This document shows positions 41,051 through 49,931 of a DNA stretch of 64,000 bases, piece after piece. A model generated the notes under the pieces. The model was not told the origin of the DNA. It saw only the letters and a program-made list of their open reading frames with translations, and did no database searches. Each line of letters begins with the position of its first letter. The stretch's first letter is position 1. The translations under genes and the position numbers were made by a program. Origin of the DNA: CADEDV01 sp036383515 (GTDB taxonomy: Bacteria > Bacteroidota > Bacteroidia > Chitinophagales > Chitinophagaceae); assembly GCA_036383515.1 (NCBI GenBank), contig DASVOE010000072.1, forward strand, positions 51,128 through 115,127, read 5' to 3'.

Positions 41051-41959
41051 TCATAAGGGCTCAATCGATGTAAAAGCTTGAAGGACTATTTTTCTAATCT
41101 TAGGATCGAGAAATGGCAATACTATATCAGAAAATTTTTTCGAAGAACTGACAATATATTTTCTTAGGTATGTATGTGTTTTGTCTTCTTGTAGACTCTT
41201 ATGTTTTAACATCCTCAATTGTTTAATAACGTCGACGACAAATTGGTCGTCGCCTATCTCCATATTATCTAGTTGAACGAATAAGCATTGAATAGCATCC
41301 TTAAAATCATCAATTACGTTTTTTACCCGATCTAATTTAACTTCTTGCCTATTTAGCAGGCAAATTTCAATGGTACGACTCCCTCGATTTTGGCCGTCAA
41401 TTCCCGTTATTCTAATTCCTTCTCCATTAGGGTCGATAATAAAACCAAAATAATCTTCTGGCCGATCCACTTCTGGGTGAAGTAAGAATGGGGTTTCATC
41501 CAGCAGTGGTTTATTGCCAGCCTTGCAGGTGGTTAAATCTAATTCACCCTTAATCATTAAAGGATCTTTAACCCGATTACCGATGATTGGAAATTGATTG
41601 TGCTTACCTCCCTCTCTATTACAATTAATACATGATGGGATTAAGTTAGTCCATTCATAGCACAGCCAATAATAGCCATCATGGCCCTTGTCTTCATCAA
41701 CTCCTTTTTTAGGTCTATAATGTTCAATATCTGCTTTACAAATCCTTTCGCAATATGCACATTTGTTTTTATATGCAATGGCCAGCTGATCTTCAACTCT
41801 TGATCTTCTTCCATCTGGAGTATCATAAGATTCACGATAAATTGCATCACTAATCAATTGCTTTTTTTTCCCATTAATAATGGATAGTAGCTTAGCGTAA
41901 GTATCTTTTGATGAAAGAAGTGCTGTTTTGTCGTTATCGTCTTTTACAACATATCTCAT
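41051..41959 (-). CDS. ptuB: PtuB-like HNH endonuclease (Septu-type effector)
   Basis: A 302-residue HNH nuclease. The HNH core lies at about 55-130: VEDQLAIAYKNKCAYCE (C67, C70), then ADIEHYRPKKG (H80), YYWLCYEWTNLIPSCINCN (C110, C113) and GGKHNQFPI. The phrase 'IEHYRPK…YYWLCYEWTNLIPSC' is the hallmark of PtuB in Septu and of the retron-linked HNH effectors. PtuB cuts phage DNA when activated by its ATPase partner. Its start overlaps the stop of the ATPase gene by 4 bp (41956-41959), so the two are translated together. Confidence 0.88.
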   Translation of the reverse strand: MRYVVKDDNDKTALLSSKDTYAKLLSIINGKKKQLISDAIYRESYDTPDGRRSRVEDQLAIAYKNKCAYCERICKADIEHYRPKKGVDEDKGHDGYYWLCYEWTNLIPSCINCNREGGKHNQFPIIGNRVKDPLMIKGELDLTTCKAGNKPLLDETPFLLHPEVDRPEDYFGFIIDPNGEGIRITGIDGQNRGSRTIEICLLNRQEVKLDRVKNVIDDFKDAIQCLFVQLDNMEIGDDQFVVDVIKQLRMLKHKSLQEDKTHTYLRKYIVSSSKKFSDIVLPFLDPKIRKIVLQAFTSIEPL

Positions 41960-43689
41960 TGTCTCCTTGATTTGAAAAGGTTAATTAGTTCTTGCTCTTT
42001 TCTATCCGTAATAAAGTCCTGAATCTTTTCTTTTACCTGATCATTAAATTCCATTTCATTGAAATTATCCTCAGTTCTGATCAGAGTACCAGGGGTATGG
42101 CTTTCTGGAACAATGTCTGCAAACCCAAAAATCGGAGAAGTAAGTATTGTATTAGGTAATAAATCTCCTAATTCTAGTTGATGATCTAATCTTCTAATTA
42201 ACACCCCGCTTTCACTATTACGATCCACTTTAAAAATCGAACTATTTTTTGGTGCTCCTAGAAAGGGGATTGGACTATGAGTGGTAGCGATAAATTGTAT
42301 TTTAGGGAATGTTTTTGTAAGCTGTTGAACAAGTTGTTTTTGCAACTTTGGATGCAGATGAATGTCAATTTCATCGATTAATACAATACCTGTAAACTCC
42401 GCAGGATCGAATACATTTGGTTGCTGTTCATATAATCGAATTAATATATCGCCAATCATTGCAACCATGCTTTTTAATCCAGAAGCCAAGTTGGAGAACG
42501 ATACCTTCTGAAACTGGCCTCCCTCATTATCTTTTTCAATGTAAGAAGTTGTTGAGATTCCATTTACGACGTCATCAAAAATGATATCGTATAGATTAGG
42601 CAAAATATCTGTCAATATTTCTGTAATAAAATCTTTCCTTTTAATATAATCTATACTTAAACTAAATTTCCATATATCAAATTGCGTTTGTAAATCGAGC
42701 AAATAACTGTCTTGATCAAATAACGATGATAATAGATTGTTTGAAAAAAAATCGGCATCTCGTTGACTTTGTAAGTTGGTTTTAAGCCGTAATGGGCCAT
42801 ATGCTGCGAACCCATTCACTACAGGCTCTGCGATATCAGGAATATCATTGTTTGTTCTATTGAGTATTCTTAGTTGAGAATTTGGTAGGTAATAGGTAAT
42901 ACTTGTTTTAAATGACATTTCTTTATTTAACTCTTCGTCATTTAGTCTTCTATAACATACAGAAGCTGCAATGGCCCTTAAAATTGAAGTTTTTCCCACC
43001 CCATTTTCTCCTGTAAAGAATACCCATTGTGAAGAAAATGGTATTTCATCAAATCGAATTTTCCGAATAGGCCCAAAATTCTCTATTTGTACTTCTTTTA
43101 TTTTAATAGGCTTTTCCTTGGGATCAAAAGTATTTGGAATCTCTTGTTGATCTAAAGCGTCTCTATACTTTTCTATTTTTTGTATCCGTTCCTCAAAATC
43201 TGTCTGTTCAATAAAGTTGATCCCTGCCTCTGCTGTATCAAAAAATGTAAGTGAATATTCTTTGATTATGTTATCAATTAATATCTTATCGCTTAATAAG
43301 AAATGTCTCAATGATTCTAAATAATCGCTACCATATGATTCATATTCTTTCTTGTATCGATGACCGCTAATTTCCAAGTTGAGTGTATCGACCAAATATT
43401 GAACGACAAATTTTCTTTTTGCATCTGAATCTGAAGTATTAATTTCTAAATATGTTTCTTTCGTATCTGCGAGAATAACAAAAATGATATTGGGCGTTTT
43501 GTTCTTCCAATCGGTTCCTGTCCAAAAGGAAAGGGCGAGATATCCTTCATTACCATAAAACCAGTAACCTTTATCTAATCTGCCATCCCGATTGCTTCGC
43601 CTAAGCGTAAAGTATAACGACGGATCGATATTCCTGTACTTGATTAAGAGGTCATAAACCTCAGCATGTAGGTTCTCAATTTCTGACAT
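41956..43689 (-). CDS. ptuA: PtuA-like AAA ATPase (ABC/SMC-type) with extra N-terminal domain
   Basis: A 577-residue ATPase. Residues 1-195 form an extra domain of unknown fold. The ABC-type head follows: QIENFGPIRKIRF, Walker A GENGVGKTS (227-235), signature FSNLASGLKSM (398-408), Walker B GIVLIDEIDIHLHP (434-447) and H-switch IATTHSP (467-473). This fits PtuA of Septu, which holds the HNH partner inactive until phage signals appear. Septu PtuA is usually reported without this long N-terminal domain. The gene follows the HerA gene by 6 bp in one operon. Confidence 0.85.
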   Translation of the reverse strand: MSEIENLHAEVYDLLIKYRNIDPSLYFTLRRSNRDGRLDKGYWFYGNEGYLALSFWTGTDWKNKTPNIIFVILADTKETYLEINTSDSDAKRKFVVQYLVDTLNLEISGHRYKKEYESYGSDYLESLRHFLLSDKILIDNIIKEYSLTFFDTAEAGINFIEQTDFEERIQKIEKYRDALDQQEIPNTFDPKEKPIKIKEVQIENFGPIRKIRFDEIPFSSQWVFFTGENGVGKTSILRAIAASVCYRRLNDEELNKEMSFKTSITYYLPNSQLRILNRTNNDIPDIAEPVVNGFAAYGPLRLKTNLQSQRDADFFSNNLLSSLFDQDSYLLDLQTQFDIWKFSLSIDYIKRKDFITEILTDILPNLYDIIFDDVVNGISTTSYIEKDNEGGQFQKVSFSNLASGLKSMVAMIGDILIRLYEQQPNVFDPAEFTGIVLIDEIDIHLHPKLQKQLVQQLTKTFPKIQFIATTHSPIPFLGAPKNSSIFKVDRNSESGVLIRRLDHQLELGDLLPNTILTSPIFGFADIVPESHTPGTLIRTEDNFNEMEFNDQVKEKIQDFITDRKEQELINLFKSRRQ

Positions 43690-43695
43690 ATTGAG

Positions 43696-45831
43696 TTACT
43701 GGTTGATGAGTAAATACGAAGTAAATCCTGTTTTTGTTTTACTTGGTCGTTTTTCAGTGGTCCATTTTCCAGGACCAAAGTTTTCATTCATAAACCTCGA
43801 GACACATTCCTGGGCAATATCTTCCTTATTTTGAAGGTTAGCTGGCAGCGCTTCCAGAATTGGCTGTTTCAATCCCATCCAATGAAGGTTATTGCCTTTT
43901 AATTTCGCCATTAAATTTTCATTAGATTTAATAGTCTTAAAAGCACTCATAATATACATCTCAAGAACATCTTCCTGTGATCTAGAAGGGTCGTAACCCT
44001 CTTCATCGTTAATTTCTATCTCTACCGTACCTACTGCTTCCTTTGCTTTAATGAGTTCTTGGTCAAATTTGGCCTTTATGGTGGCGCCGAATGTGTTGCC
44101 TGCAGGTCTGTTGTAATCCTTGTCGGCTATAGAAAATAATTTTTCAAAACTTAATACCCTGACTGAAATAGGATATGGCTTACTACCTGTACTGCTCCAG
44201 AATATACCATTACCAGGAATAGGCTCGTTTAATAATGAACTTAGAAGATCGTTGCTAAAATGTGCATTGGCTTTGCGTAAAGACCCTAAGTCAACAGCAG
44301 ACAATAAGTGAAAAATAAACCAATTGTCTCCCTGACTTAAAATTTCATCTGAAATACTGCCGGGCTGTTGCGTTATTAATACAGCACCTAAACCAAATTT
44401 TCGACCTTCTTTTACCCAAGTAATGTAAGGGCTATCGGTGCCACCTCCACCATTGTTGCCCAAGACTGATTGTGCTTCTTCCAAGACAGCTATTGTTGGA
44501 ATACTTTTGGGTTCCTCTTTCGTGAACTCGTTTTGATTGTGTTCAAAAATTTGTTGTAATACTATTCCTGATAAAATCAAACCATTTCCTCCTCGCATTT
44601 GTGAAATATCTACAATGCACAGTTTCCCGTTACGTAAGGATTCAAATAACTTATCCATCATTTGACTTGCCGGGTCATGTAGCAATCTAATAATGGTAGT
44701 CATATTAGATCGGATAGCGGTGATTTCTACGTCCTGCTTTTCATTGTCTTTATCTCCTAATACAATTTCTCTTAAATCAGGCAAAGGCGTAGTGTTACCC
44801 AAATGATTGATTAAGTCGACCAATCTTCTCCAATTGGCTGGGTTCAGGCCTTTTAGTTTTTGTACATTTTGTTGAGATTGCCTTTCCGCAGGTAGTGCAA
44901 TAGAGATTACATCCGAGGGTCGTAGCCGACGAATATCTAAACGAATAGAATCAGCAACGAATGATTGGTAGTATAGACTTTTTGATGACTTATTCGTGAA
45001 TACTACGATTTTATCTTCGAGATGTGGCACATCGCATAATCCTGGTCTACCACTATCATCAGGCCAAAAATATTCACCATCTGGATCGAAAATAACGGTT
45101 CCAACAGGAGTCGATGTGCTGTTTCGCTTTGTTACTTGTGGCGAGGTTTCATATAAGTTGCTAAATAGTAATTTTACAAGATTGGATTTACCGAAACCAG
45201 CCCTCGCAAATACAAACGACCGACGAGAAACCATTTGATCTATTCTGAATTTTGTTTTTACTTCAGGTGATTTAGGCATCATCCAAGATTCTATGGTCGC
45301 CTGACTTTGCGCCATGTTTCCATTATATACAAATTCACCATAGGCTAAATATCCAAAACCTGGTGCGGGTGTGCCATCGTCATTTTTTATGTTATGACCA
45401 GCAACTTCCTGTAGTATTTCGTCGGATAGAAATGCTACTTTACTGCCTACGTGCGGCAACCTTCTATGGGAGGGTGCAAACTCTAAGCCGCCATTTTTTA
45501 CACGTAAGACACCTAACACACGAATGTCTACCCTATACTTTAAGTATCCCTCCCTTAAATCTTCTGAAACGGCCCGACCTTCTGATACTGCTCTTAGAGA
45601 ATAATCTTCACCGGCCGATCCTGCTAGTTTACCTTCTGCAGCTACCGACGTAATTCGACCAAGCACCGCCTCTCTATCGCTCTCAAGGGCTACGACTAGA
45701 AACTGGCCGTGCATTGGAATATTCTGAAATACATTATCATATTTCAAAATAATATCGGCATGGAACTCTAGGCCCCCTTCGCTAAAGCCTTTAAATATGC
45801 CGACAATCTTATCTTCTGGAAAAATGTTCAT
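43696..45831 (-). CDS. herA: HerA-like hexameric ATPase/translocase
   Basis: A 711-residue protein. The N-terminal beta-barrel (about 1-170) resembles the HerA HAS-barrel. Walker A is at 208-217 (FARAGFGKSNLVKLL), VIFDPDGEYFW follows, Walker B lies near 450 (IPTIAVLEEAQSVLG) and ITQQPGSISDEIL belongs to the DUF87/HerA core. The C-terminal ~130 residues are an extension. HerA pumps DNA to the NurA nuclease in archaeal end resection, and HerA homologues occur in many phage-defence systems. Here the NurA-like partner is the gene directly upstream (4-bp overlap). Confidence 0.88.
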   Translation of the reverse strand: MNIFPEDKIVGIFKGFSEGGLEFHADIILKYDNVFQNIPMHGQFLVVALESDREAVLGRITSVAAEGKLAGSAGEDYSLRAVSEGRAVSEDLREGYLKYRVDIRVLGVLRVKNGGLEFAPSHRRLPHVGSKVAFLSDEILQEVAGHNIKNDDGTPAPGFGYLAYGEFVYNGNMAQSQATIESWMMPKSPEVKTKFRIDQMVSRRSFVFARAGFGKSNLVKLLFSNLYETSPQVTKRNSTSTPVGTVIFDPDGEYFWPDDSGRPGLCDVPHLEDKIVVFTNKSSKSLYYQSFVADSIRLDIRRLRPSDVISIALPAERQSQQNVQKLKGLNPANWRRLVDLINHLGNTTPLPDLREIVLGDKDNEKQDVEITAIRSNMTTIIRLLHDPASQMMDKLFESLRNGKLCIVDISQMRGGNGLILSGIVLQQIFEHNQNEFTKEEPKSIPTIAVLEEAQSVLGNNGGGGTDSPYITWVKEGRKFGLGAVLITQQPGSISDEILSQGDNWFIFHLLSAVDLGSLRKANAHFSNDLLSSLLNEPIPGNGIFWSSTGSKPYPISVRVLSFEKLFSIADKDYNRPAGNTFGATIKAKFDQELIKAKEAVGTVEIEINDEEGYDPSRSQEDVLEMYIMSAFKTIKSNENLMAKLKGNNLHWMGLKQPILEALPANLQNKEDIAQECVSRFMNENFGPGKWTTEKRPSKTKTGFTSYLLINQ

Positions 45832-47006
45832 TCTTGTCTGTTTGATGTTAGGTTTTTATTCAGGCTTTGATAGTCTAGTATTTCTTTTTTGTCAGCAGGG
45901 ATAATTTCTCGAATGGCTTTTACCACTTCATCTTGTAAAATATCCAAATCAAAATCTATTACCTGGGCGTATTCAAGCGCCTTTTGAAGGCAAGCCGGAT
46001 AATGAGGTACAGGGAAACCATCTAAAGTGTCCATAAGAAGATAGCCGAAGATTTCTGCATCGAAAGAAGTTTGTGAACCCAAAAGATCTATCGCCCATAC
46101 GGGATCAAAATTTTTCTTTCCAAAACGAACAAGATATAAGCTGCCCATGGAGTATTTGTTTACTTCTCCTTCCGCACCATCGTCATTTGGCTTGCCTATG
46201 TATTCTTTCCACACGTACGATTTTCGTTCCATGTCATCAGGAACTTTGGCATATAATGATTCGCCAGGCGGAAGAATATCTTCAAGTTGTAAGGCTAGAG
46301 AATAACGAGATAGCACTTGGCTGTGTTTCGCCAAGCCAACAAAAAAGACTTTAATTTTCTTCTTTGTGAAGATGTTTTCTATTGCAGTGTTTATCCGGTC
46401 CATCATTTCAATAAACAATGGACGCCTATCTGCTGTATATCGAAAAATCTTGCTTCTAAGTAGGCCGTCCCTCACTACAACAGTATGTGTGGCGAAGCCC
46501 TCTTTACAAATAATATTATACAGCACTGCCCATTCGCAGAGGTCTCTATAGGTTAATACCCATGATTTTGATATAGGTTTATCTTCAGAGGGGTTCCTTA
46601 TTTCTTCACCTTTAGGAATCATTGGACTAAGATCGTTCAGCGTTTCACAATTCAGGTCTTTCATTAAACTGCCCAAAGGAGTTTGCGGATTGCCTTTGTC
46701 GTCAAACTGTCGTTTACTCAAAAGGTCTGTGTCGGTGGTAGGCGTTATAGTATCTAGACAAAGATTTCGGCCGTTAGAATCTACTACCCGTATTAGTTGA
46801 AAATAAAATGGATCGTAGACTAATTTATTGTTGGTACTATCGCTTGCCACAAGAGAAAATGTAGTTATTCGTCGTGGACGTATAACTCTGACATTAGGCC
46901 TCATTAAAAGGACCTCGCTTCTTAAGTCATCAAGAAGTTTTCTGTCCATGGATGCACATTCTTTTATTGCTCTTTTTACCTGTGGTATTTCTTCATGGTC
47001 AAACAT
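45828..47006 (-). CDS. NurA-domain nuclease
   Basis: A 392-residue protein with the NurA pattern: ITTFSLVASDSTNNK (D56, first catalytic acid), a VVVRDGLLRSKIFRY strand (D180) and FFVGLAKHSQVLSRYSLALQ, the lysine/His-rich motif that follows in NurA. NurA is a Mn-dependent 5'-3' exonuclease that works inside the HerA ring. The gene overlaps herA by 4 bp and follows the methyltransferase by 3 bp. The assignment rests on motifs and on the HerA partner. Confidence 0.75.
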   Translation of the reverse strand: MFDHEEIPQVKRAIKECASMDRKLLDDLRSEVLLMRPNVRVIRPRRITTFSLVASDSTNNKLVYDPFYFQLIRVVDSNGRNLCLDTITPTTDTDLLSKRQFDDKGNPQTPLGSLMKDLNCETLNDLSPMIPKGEEIRNPSEDKPISKSWVLTYRDLCEWAVLYNIICKEGFATHTVVVRDGLLRSKIFRYTADRRPLFIEMMDRINTAIENIFTKKKIKVFFVGLAKHSQVLSRYSLALQLEDILPPGESLYAKVPDDMERKSYVWKEYIGKPNDDGAEGEVNKYSMGSLYLVRFGKKNFDPVWAIDLLGSQTSFDAEIFGYLLMDTLDGFPVPHYPACLQKALEYAQVIDFDLDILQDEVVKAIREIIPADKKEILDYQSLNKNLTSNRQE

Positions 47007-47009
47007 GTT

Positions 47010-48143
47010 TTAAATATTTAAGGTTGCAAATGCATCTATCTCTTCAATATACTTTCCTGTTTTATTTTTAAATTGATTCGCTTGTCTTTTTGAGTCTACT
47101 GGTTCGCCAGCAGTGCGAATAGTAGTTAATTTCCAACCGCAATCAGAAAGGTTTAGTGAATCTTTAATTAACTCTGAAGGAGTTTTATCAGACTTACTTG
47201 GCAAAGCACCAAAGCGAATAATAAGTTTTGCATTGGGGTTACTTTTTCTTGCTGCATTCGACCAGACTTTTGAAAGATCTTCTACGAATGATTTTTCCGA
47301 TCCATGTTTTAGCTGTGCTGTATTTGAGTATTTAACTTTACTTGGGCCACCTAAAAACCAATTTCTTAACCATTGATCTTGTTCATAGGTAGACATACCA
47401 TAATAAGGTGGTGATGTAATAACCCAATTGAACCTGTGGTTTGTAACTCTTTTTACCGTTCTGCTATCACCCAAAATAATCCTGCCATCTGTTTGTTCTG
47501 GTAACTGTTTATTGAAAACATACTGCGATTTTCTAGTTACCAGTTGCAGCAGATTTACTTCATCTGGTAGCATGTTGTTTTTTTGCCAATACGTTATAGA
47601 ATAATCAGGCTTAGTGGCAAAAGTGCGAGGCATTTGGTTAGATAAGTAAGAGGCCTGCGATTTCATTTTAGGCCCGTGCAGGGTGCCTAGAATAATTGCC
47701 CTTAATGCTATATCTATTTTATCAAGACTTTCTTTATTAATAAAATATTTGCGGAGTTTGCAAATATCTACCAACGTTGTAGGATGGTAAGCCAATTCCC
47801 AAAAATCACCTGCTGGAATGGAACTGATCCGTGTATTTTGTAAAACGTCTGTACAACGCTTCGTTATACTTTTGGGATTAGCATTGATCAATTTTGCTTG
47901 TGCAACAGCAAATGCTACGGGATTGCTATCAACCCCATAAGAAGTAATACCTAACAATCGAGCTGCATAATTAGTGGTTCCCCGCCCACAAAATGGATCA
48001 TAAACCAAATCGGTTTTAGCTGCGCTTTGTAATGTTTTGTAAGGAAACGAAAGAGGGAACATCGTAAAGTAAGGACAGATAGCATTCAGCCTCACTTTAG
48101 GATGAATTTTATTTTCTAATTCAGCAATTGTTTTTTTACTCAT
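47010..48143 (-). CDS. DNA methyltransferase (N4-cytosine or N6-adenine type)
   Basis: A 377-residue methyltransferase. The SAM-binding motif I VYDPFCGRGTTNYAAR (49-57) comes first and the catalytic motif IV WVITSPPYYGM (TSPPY at 243-247) later, the alpha-class order, with the target-recognition part between them. SPPY is typical of N4-cytosine enzymes, but N6-adenine cannot be excluded. It probably marks host DNA so that the downstream NurA/HerA and Ptu-like nucleases ignore it. It is the first gene of the defence operon. Confidence 0.87.
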   Translation of the reverse strand: MSKKTIAELENKIHPKVRLNAICPYFTMFPLSFPYKTLQSAAKTDLVYDPFCGRGTTNYAARLLGITSYGVDSNPVAFAVAQAKLINANPKSITKRCTDVLQNTRISSIPAGDFWELAYHPTTLVDICKLRKYFINKESLDKIDIALRAIILGTLHGPKMKSQASYLSNQMPRTFATKPDYSITYWQKNNMLPDEVNLLQLVTRKSQYVFNKQLPEQTDGRIILGDSRTVKRVTNHRFNWVITSPPYYGMSTYEQDQWLRNWFLGGPSKVKYSNTAQLKHGSEKSFVEDLSKVWSNAARKSNPNAKLIIRFGALPSKSDKTPSELIKDSLNLSDCGWKLTTIRTAGEPVDSKRQANQFKNKTGKYIEEIDAFATLNI

Positions 48144-48211
48144 TCTTATTAAGCAGTTTGGATTAGCCTAAGTAGTTAATGGAGTACAACATCGAAACTT
48201 TACTACCAAAA

Positions 48212-48646
48212 CTATTTCTGAAGCAAACTCTGCAGGGTTGCCACCATTTCATCCTTCTCTTTCAACATCCTTTCATATAACTCAATCTTCTCCTCATGAA
48301 GTTTAATTATTGGCTCAACAGGATTGATTGTTGAATTGTAAAAAACGGAAGCAGACTGATCATGATTATTTACAGTCTGTGCAATAATGTTTATGGCATG
48401 TATCTCATCAAAATTCTGTATCGCCTCCACCGGTATTTTCAATGCAGCAGAAATTTGTTGCAGCAGGGGAGCATCAATGGTTTCCTTTTGCTCAAGCAGG
48501 GATATTTTTTGCTGGTTCCAGTCATCGCCCAGCTCAACGGCCAGTGCATCCTGCTTAATACCCAGCATTTCATCCCGATAGCTATCGGGACGTTTTACGT
48601 TGCGGCCTTCGTGCACCTTACGGTCGGTTTTGGTAGTATGCAGCAT
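48212..48646 (-). CDS. XRE-type helix-turn-helix regulator with repeat-derived insertion
   Basis: A 144-residue protein. The helix-turn-helix is at about 24-75 (MLGIKQDALAVELGDDWNQQ… KISLLEQKE), followed by a coiled-coil-like C-terminus (HEEKIELYERMLKEKDEMVA). Between KR and the EMLGIKQ helix there are six extra residues (PDSYRD). They are encoded by a perfect palindrome TCCCGATAGCTATCGGGA (48573-48590) inserted in frame, right before the first DNA-binding helix. Relatives that I recall read KR-x-REMLGIKQ without it. The gene is divergent from a broken SymE-like gene, and such XRE/SymE pairs are common in this phylum. Confidence 0.85.
   Translation of the reverse strand: MLHTTKTDRKVHEGRNVKRPDSYRDEMLGIKQDALAVELGDDWNQQKISLLEQKETIDAPLLQQISAALKIPVEAIQNFDEIHAINIIAQTVNNHDQSASVFYNSTINPVEPIIKLHEEKIELYERMLKEKDEMVATLQSLLQK
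48573..48590. repeat. Perfect 18-bp palindrome inside the XRE gene
   Basis: TCCCGATAGCTATCGGGA, fully self-complementary, at 48573-48590. It belongs with the degenerate copies at 3379-3396, 53555-53589 and 54589-54624 by the shared CCGATA…TATCGG ends. It adds six codons to the XRE gene without shifting the frame. Confidence 0.75.
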
Positions 48647-48797
48647 AGGAAAAGTTTCAGGTTACAATAAAAGGGAAATTACAAAATTTATCTGGCAATA
48701 TAGCTGTAAAATACAATACCATAACCCGTAAAATACACGCTGGCTATGTAGGATACAACTGGTACGCAACGGTGCTTTGCTGCATAAAACACTTCTT

Positions 48798-49007
48798 ATG
48801 CCAACAGCAAAAACAAGACGACTCACCGTATGCAACAAATGATTTAACCGTGTACTCGGCAATAGTGTATACTTCCCCACCATACTGCTATGCGGCAAAT
48901 GGCTGCGTGATGCCGGCTTTAAGAGCGGGCATACCATCGACATTATATGCGAGGAGGATAAGATCATCATCAAAAAATCGGAACTGCAACGGTTTGATGT
49001 AAAGTAG
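48798..49007 (+). pseudogene. SymE-family toxin pseudogene (in-frame TGA)
   Basis: From the ATG at 48798 the frame reads MPTAKTRRLTVCNK, meets TGA at 48840-48842, then continues FNRVLGNSVYFPTILLCGKW then LRDAGFKSGHTIDIICEEDK and IIIKKSELQRFDVK to TAG at 49005. 'LCGKWLRDAGFKSGHTIDI' is the SymE fold: a short AbrB-like strand set found in type I toxins. The stop lies where relatives have an aromatic residue, so it is a nonsense mutation. No alternative start restores the protein. Confidence 0.75.
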
Positions 49008-49093
49008 CAGATAACTTTTCATAGGGATTGACGGTTTCCCGTAAAGCTTGCTGTTTGCCAACTACTACTTTCGGGGCATTAAAATTAACCGAC

Positions 49094-49429
49094 ATGAACA
49101 ATCCTAAATTTCAAATTTTTAAAAGCAGTGCCAACGCACAATACTATTTCCGGTTAAAAGCCAGCAATGGCGAAACGGTGTTAAGCAGTGAAGGTTATAC
49201 CACTAACCAGTCGTGCCGTGGCGGCATTGCTTCCGTTAAGGTTAATGCGCCAATGGATAGCCGTTATGAGCGAAAGGATGCAACAAATAACTACAGGTTT
49301 AACTTAAAAGCTGCTAATGGTGAGATCATCGGCAGAAGCGAAGGTTATACAACTTCTGTAGCAAGGGAAAACGGTATAGATGCTGTGAAAAGCGATGCGC
49401 CGGATGCAGCAATTGAAGATTTGAGCTGA
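49094..49429 (+). CDS. YegP-like DUF1508 tandem-repeat protein
   Basis: Two DUF1508 repeats: PKFQIFKSSANAQYYFRLKA then GYTTNQSCRGGIASVKVNAP, and NYRFNLKAANGEIIGRSEGY then REnGIDAVKSDAP. Each is about 50 residues, a small beta-beta-alpha unit. I start it at the ATG at 49094 (MNNPKFQIF); an upstream ATG at 49028 would add a tail unlike the family. YegP-type proteins are small, dimeric and of unknown function; some are stress-induced. Confidence 0.9.
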   Translation: MNNPKFQIFKSSANAQYYFRLKASNGETVLSSEGYTTNQSCRGGIASVKVNAPMDSRYERKDATNNYRFNLKAANGEIIGRSEGYTTSVARENGIDAVKSDAPDAAIEDLS

Positions 49430-49517
49430 GCCCTTTATAGTGCAAGAATAAAAACACATTCTGTGGTCAAAAAAAATTATCGCCTCATTTAACGCTAACT
49501 GCTGAAATAAGAAAACA

Positions 49518-49931
49518 ATGACATTAACTGCAATTACTACCGGGCTACCTTATGAAGTAACAAGCCAGCTTATGATGGAAGAAAATGTTTATTATTTTTC
49601 TTTTATTGCTTTTAAAGGTGGTTGTGGCTCCAGGGAGCAAAAAGAAAATTACTGGCTGGCTCTTACAGACAGGCGGGTAATGTATAAAACCAAAGTGTCG
49701 GAGCTTAAAAGTAAAATTGAAAACTTTGTAGAGAAGGATGGCGACCTGCCATTTGATAAGATTTCTTTTATAGAAGTGTCGGAAGGTCAGGGCTCAACAG
49801 GATGCAGCACTACAAAAATATTTCAGTTACGGATAAGCACATCGGGAGGCACCATTGCCATCCCCATCCCCACAAAAGAAAAGGGATACGAGATCAGGAA
49901 AATATACTCAGAACTCAGCCATAAAGGATAA
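49518..49931 (+). CDS. Small PH-like domain protein of unknown function
   Basis: A 137-residue, probably beta-rich, soluble protein. Its centre (YWLALTDRRVMYKTKVSELK) and the segment ISFIEVSEGQGSTGCSTTKI resemble bacterial PH-like (bPH/GRAM) domains. No membrane span. The stop TAA overlaps the start of the yidD gene (TAATG at 49929-49933), a sign of co-translation. Its role is unknown. Confidence 0.7.
   Translation: MTLTAITTGLPYEVTSQLMMEENVYYFSFIAFKGGCGSREQKENYWLALTDRRVMYKTKVSELKSKIENFVEKDGDLPFDKISFIEVSEGQGSTGCSTTKIFQLRISTSGGTIAIPIPTKEKGYEIRKIYSELSHKG

Noticed and set aside
48772..49002. 76-codon frame over the SymE-like region
   Set aside because: The neighbouring frame has clear SymE similarity with a single stop; this frame has none.
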